Of a DNA stretch of 64,000 bases, positions 61,239 through 64,000 are shown piece after piece (the stretch's first letter is position 1; each line of letters opens with the position of its first letter). The position numbers and the translations under genes were made by a program. The stretch is from positions 16,033 through 80,032 of the forward strand of contig CANQZA010000002.1 in assembly GCA_947628175.1 (NCBI GenBank). Direction: 5' to 3'. Source of the stretch: an uncultured Clostridia bacterium. GTDB taxonomy: Bacteria; Bacillota; Clostridia; Oscillospirales; Acutalibacteraceae. The notes beneath the pieces were generated by a model. The model saw only the letters and a list, made by a program, of their open reading frames with translations. It was not told where the DNA came from and did not search any database.

Positions 61239-61354
61239 TGGTTTGAAAAAGCCCACTGTTATAAATTTTGATACAGATGTATTCCCGCTATACAGCATAG
61301 GACGCGGGGAAATTTAATGTACTGTTTGCAGTCTGAAAGGCTATGGTGATTAAT

Positions 61355-62137
61355 ATGATACTGGATGAGATTGCTCAGAACACAATAGAAAGATATGTTG
61401 ATAGAATTGAAAAAAAGCCCCTTTCAGCCGTAAAGGCGCAGGCGCTTGCGATGCCCAAGGGCAATTTTGCGTTTGAAAAGGCACTGGCGGCAGACGGACT
61501 TTCATGTATATGCGAGGTTAAAAAGGCGTCGCCGTCAAAAGGCATAATCACAGAGGATTTTCCTTATGTTGAAATTGCGCGGGAATACGAGGCGGCGGGC
61601 GCCGCGTGCATAAGCTGTCTTACCGAGCCGAAATGGTTTATGGGTTCGGACGAATATCTGCGTGAGATTGCCTCGGCTGTTTCAATTCCTGTTTTAAGAA
61701 AGGATTTTACCATCTGCGATTATCAGATTTATGAGGCAAAGCTGCTCTGCGCGGATGCCGTTCTTCTGATCTGCGCACTGCTGGATACTGAAACAATCCG
61801 GGAATACATAAAAATCTGCGATACGCTCGGAATTTCAGCGCTCGTTGAGGCGCATGATGAGCGCGAGATTGAATCGGCTCTGTACGCAGGCGCAAGAGTA
61901 ATCGGCGTAAATAACAGAAACCTGAAGGATTTTTCCGTTGATACAGGCAATTCTGAAAAATACCGCGCAAGGATACCTGAAGATAAAATCTTTGTGTCTG
62001 AAAGCGGAATAAAATCCCACGATGATGTGAAGCGGCTTATTGAAAACAAAACAGACGCTGTTCTGATAGGCGAGGCGCTTATGAAAGCAAAAAACAAAAG
62101 GACGGCGCTTGAGGAGCTTTTATATGGCAAAAATTAA
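61355..62137 (+). CDS. trpC: Indole-3-glycerol phosphate synthase
   Basis: The start is set at ATG 61355, which follows the extended ribosome-site match ggtgat; an in-frame ATG at 61343 is less well spaced. The 260-residue TIM barrel has ICEVKKASPSKGII (about residues 54-67), ISCLTEPKWFMGS, VLRKDFTICDYQIYEAKLL, IGVNNRNLKDFSVD and VSESGIKSHDDV. It closes the indole ring. It overlaps trpF by 14 bp. Confidence 0.96.
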   Translation: MILDEIAQNTIERYVDRIEKKPLSAVKAQALAMPKGNFAFEKALAADGLSCICEVKKASPSKGIITEDFPYVEIAREYEAAGAACISCLTEPKWFMGSDEYLREIASAVSIPVLRKDFTICDYQIYEAKLLCADAVLLICALLDTETIREYIKICDTLGISALVEAHDEREIESALYAGARVIGVNNRNLKDFSVDTGNSEKYRARIPEDKIFVSESGIKSHDDVKRLIENKTDAVLIGEALMKAKNKRTALEELLYGKN

Positions 62138-62702
62138 AATATGCGGCCTTACAAGAGAAGAGGATATAAAATATGTAAACGAATTAAAACCCGATTATAT
62201 AGGCTTTATTCTCACGGCGGGTTTCAGGCGGAGTATAACGGCACAGCAGGCAAAAAATCTGAAATCGCTTTTGCGTGAAGACATAAAGGCGGTCGGTGTT
62301 TTTGTTGATGAAAGTATTGACAATATAAATTTCTTTATTGATAATAAAATCATTGATGCTGTTCAGCTCCACGGCAATGAAAGTCCCGATTTGTGCAGAA
62401 AAATCAGCGTGCCCGTAATCAAATGCTTTAAGCCGCGCGATTTTGACAAAATCGGAATGTACGATACAAATTATTTTATGTTTGATTCGGGAATGGGCAC
62501 AGGCAGTACATTCAACTGGCTGCAAATACCGAAAACGGATACACCCTTTTTTCTTGCAGGGGGGCTTAATGCCGAAAATATACCCGATGCAATAAAAAAA
62601 ATAAATCCTTTCGCGGTTGACCTTTCCTCCTCAGTGGAAACACACGGCGTTAAGGATTATGAAAAAATAAAACAGGCTATGGAGAGTGTGAGAAATGAGT
62701 AA
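62124..62702 (+). CDS. trpF: Phosphoribosylanthranilate isomerase
   Basis: The start is ATG 62124 behind gaggag, giving 192 residues. It has [47 protein letters not shown] and [19 protein letters not shown], all typical of TrpF. It carries out the Amadori rearrangement between TrpD and TrpC. It overlaps trpC and trpB, so the operon is tightly coupled. Confidence 0.95.
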   Translation: MAKIKICGLTREEDIKYVNELKPDYIGFILTAGFRRSITAQQAKNLKSLLREDIKAVGVFVDESIDNINFFIDNKIIDAVQLHGNESPDLCRKISVPVIKCFKPRDFDKIGMYDTNYFMFDSGMGTGSTFNWLQIPKTDTPFFLAGGLNAENIPDAIKKINPFAVDLSSSVETHGVKDYEKIKQAMESVRNE

Positions 62703-63879
62703 AGGCAGATACGGCATTCACGGCGGGCAGTATATTCCCGAAACGCTGATGAATGAGATACAAAGGCTCGAGAGAGAATATGAAAAATATAAAAATGATC
62801 CCGACTTTAATGAAGAGCTGCAAAGGCTTTTTAATGCGTACGCGGGCAGACCGTCGCTTCTCTATTATGCAGAGAAGATGACAAACGACCTCGGCGGCGC
62901 GAAAATCTATTTTAAGCGTGAGGATTTAAACCACACCGGCTCACACAAGATAAACAATGTTCTCGGTCAGTGCCTTCTTGCCAAAAAGATGGGCAAAACA
63001 AGAGTTATAGCTGAAACGGGAGCAGGCCAGCACGGTGTCGCGACGGCAACTGCCGCAGCGCTTATGGGCATGGAATGTGAAATTTTTATGGGCAGGGAGG
63101 ATACCCAAAGGCAGGCGCTCAATGTTTACAGAATGGAGCTGCTCGGTGCAAAGGTGCATCCTGTCACAACAGGTACAATGACGCTCAAGGACGCTGTTAA
63201 CGAGGCTATGCGCGAATGGGTTTCTCGGGTTGATGATACGCTTTATGTTCTCGGTTCGGTTATGGGACCTCATCCGTATCCGATGATTGTCAGGGATTTT
63301 CAGTCCGTAATTTCAAAGGAGGCCCGCCAGCAGATTCTTGAGGTTGAGGGAAGGCTGCCGTCGGCAGTTATGGCATGCGTCGGCGGAGGCTCAAACGCAA
63401 TGGGTATGTTTTACAACTTTATCCATGATGACGGCGTAAGGCTTATCGGATGCGAGGCGGCAGGCAGAGGTATACACACCGGTGAAACGGCTGCGACGAT
63501 AGCCACGGGAACGCTCGGTGTTTTCCACGGAATGAAATCGTATTTCTGCCAGAATGAATACGGTCAGATTGCGCCCGTCTATTCCATAAGCGCGGGGCTT
63601 GACTATCCGGGCATAGGACCGGAGCACGCGAATCTGCATGATACGGGCAGAGCGGAATATGTTCCCGTAACGGATGAAGAAGCGGTGGAGGCTTTTGAAT
63701 ATATAGCTAAAACAGAGGGAATTATCTGTGCCATCGAGTCTGCGCACGCAGTTGCACATCTGATGAAAATTGCTCCGCAGATGAGCCGAGACGATATCAT
63801 TATTTGCTGCCTTTCGGGCAGAGGTGACAAGGATGTTGCCGCTATTGCGAGATACAGGGGGGTTGATTTGCATGAATAA
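62695..63879 (+). CDS. trpB: Tryptophan synthase beta subunit
   Basis: The 394-residue PLP enzyme has [16 protein letters not shown] at the start, the PLP-lysine motif [15 protein letters not shown] (about residues 80-94), [20 protein letters not shown], and [15 protein letters not shown] as the phosphate-binding loop. LSGRGDKD follows near the end. It condenses indole with serine. It overlaps trpF by 8 bp and trpA by 8 bp. Confidence 0.97.
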   Translation: MSKGRYGIHGGQYIPETLMNEIQRLEREYEKYKNDPDFNEELQRLFNAYAGRPSLLYYAEKMTNDLGGAKIYFKREDLNHTGSHKINNVLGQCLLAKKMGKTRVIAETGAGQHGVATATAAALMGMECEIFMGREDTQRQALNVYRMELLGAKVHPVTTGTMTLKDAVNEAMREWVSRVDDTLYVLGSVMGPHPYPMIVRDFQSVISKEARQQILEVEGRLPSAVMACVGGGSNAMGMFYNFIHDDGVRLIGCEAAGRGIHTGETAATIATGTLGVFHGMKSYFCQNEYGQIAPVYSISAGLDYPGIGPEHANLHDTGRAEYVPVTDEEAVEAFEYIAKTEGIICAIESAHAVAHLMKIAPQMSRDDIIICCLSGRGDKDVAAIARYRGVDLHE

Positions 63880-64000
63880 GATAGCCAAGGCGTTTGAAAA
63901 CGGCAAGGCTTTTATCGGCTTTGTCACGGCGGGTGATCCGAATCTTGCGGTGAGCGAAAAAATTATGCTTAAAATGGCACAGGCAGGCTGTGACCTTATA
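63872..64000 (+). CDS. trpA: Tryptophan synthase alpha subunit, 3' end cut by window
   Basis: Only 43 codons are visible, too few for the ORF track. The ATG at 63872 overlaps the trpB stop. The peptide begins [24 protein letters not shown], with the FVTAGDP signature of TrpA, and continues into a helix before the window ends. It splits indole-3-glycerol phosphate to indole and passes it to TrpB. Confidence 0.95.
   Translation, partial: MNKIAKAFENGKAFIGFVTAGDPNLAVSEKIMLKMAQAGCDLI

Noticed and set aside
61239-61354. Second regulatory leader before trpC
   Set aside because: The 116-bp gap has only a short cccgc/gcggg repeat and a ribosome site, with no T-box or strong terminator.

Overview
The window reads as the origin-proximal part of a spore-forming, Gram-positive Clostridia chromosome. 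The evidence is the dnaA-dnaN-yaaA-recF-remB-gyrB-gyrA run, the rpmH-rnpA-yidD-yidC-jag-mnmE-mnmG-rsmG-noc-parA-parB run, a SleB spore cortex hydrolase, a CDP-glycerol (teichoic-acid type) transferase, an LCP wall ligase, and T-box control of tryptophan synthesis. By eye the base composition is moderate, with the first 9 kb clearly more AT-rich. I cannot name a genus; an Oscillospirales/Ruminococcaceae-like lineage is a guess.

Layout. 1-8.7 kb (+): a surface-glycan locus with a flippase, a GT2 transferase, two tandem near-identical DUF115/MptE-like (CstI-like) proteins, two KdsB-like CMP-sugar synthetases, an HpcH/HpaI pyruvate aldolase, a membrane acyltransferase and a GT14 transferase. 8.8-10.1 kb (-): CDP-glycerol glycerophosphotransferase. 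10.2-21.2 kb (-): serS, parB, parA, noc, rsmG, mnmG, mnmE, jag, yidC, yidD, rnpA, rpmH, with two parS-like sites. 21.5-25.3 kb: mtnN, an XRE regulator, a histidine phosphatase and an LCP protein. 25.4-34.3 kb (-): the gyrA to dnaA block. 34.6-38.1 kb (+): a degenerate LCP-like protein and a folate operon. 38.2-43.1 kb (-): a 59-residue protein, fba, a GT2, FMN-riboswitch-controlled ribU, rsmE and an OGG-type glycosylase. At about 43.2 kb lies a DnaA-box cluster. 43.4-49.5 kb: sleB, a Zn/Cd ATPase with its ArsR repressor, a YetF-like protein, an FG-GAP membrane protein and tRNA-Gly. 49.6-57.9 kb: DnaD- and DnaC-like proteins, an S1-domain protein, DUF951, prfA, a Sua5-CoaE fusion, an M18 aminopeptidase and a short asparaginase. 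57.9 kb to the end: a Trp T-box followed by trpE-G-D-C-F-B-A, with trpA cut by the window edge.

The most interesting part is the glycan locus. It holds three pure cytosine runs of 10, 9 and 9 bases, all in coding sequence and all in one shared sequence context. In the acyltransferase the run is near the 5' end, so a one-base slip would truncate the protein. In the second DUF115 gene and the first CMP-sugar synthetase the run is at the 3' end and toggles between a shared 49-50 residue tail and very short ends. A 228-bp leader repeat follows the first two runs and precedes each synthetase gene. The DUF115 pair is a mosaic of identical DNA and short divergent patches. Together these suggest a phase-variable and recombination-variable surface glycan, probably carrying a 2-keto-3-deoxy (ulosonic) acid. 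Poly-C switching is well known in Campylobacter, Helicobacter and Neisseria; I do not know of an established clostridial example.

Other points worth attention: the DnaA boxes are about 9 kb from dnaA; the rpmH operon runs in the same direction as dnaA rather than divergently; there is a Sua5-CoaE fusion; and several inverted repeats overlap start codons. All calls are from reading the sequence and supplied translations; no database search was run.
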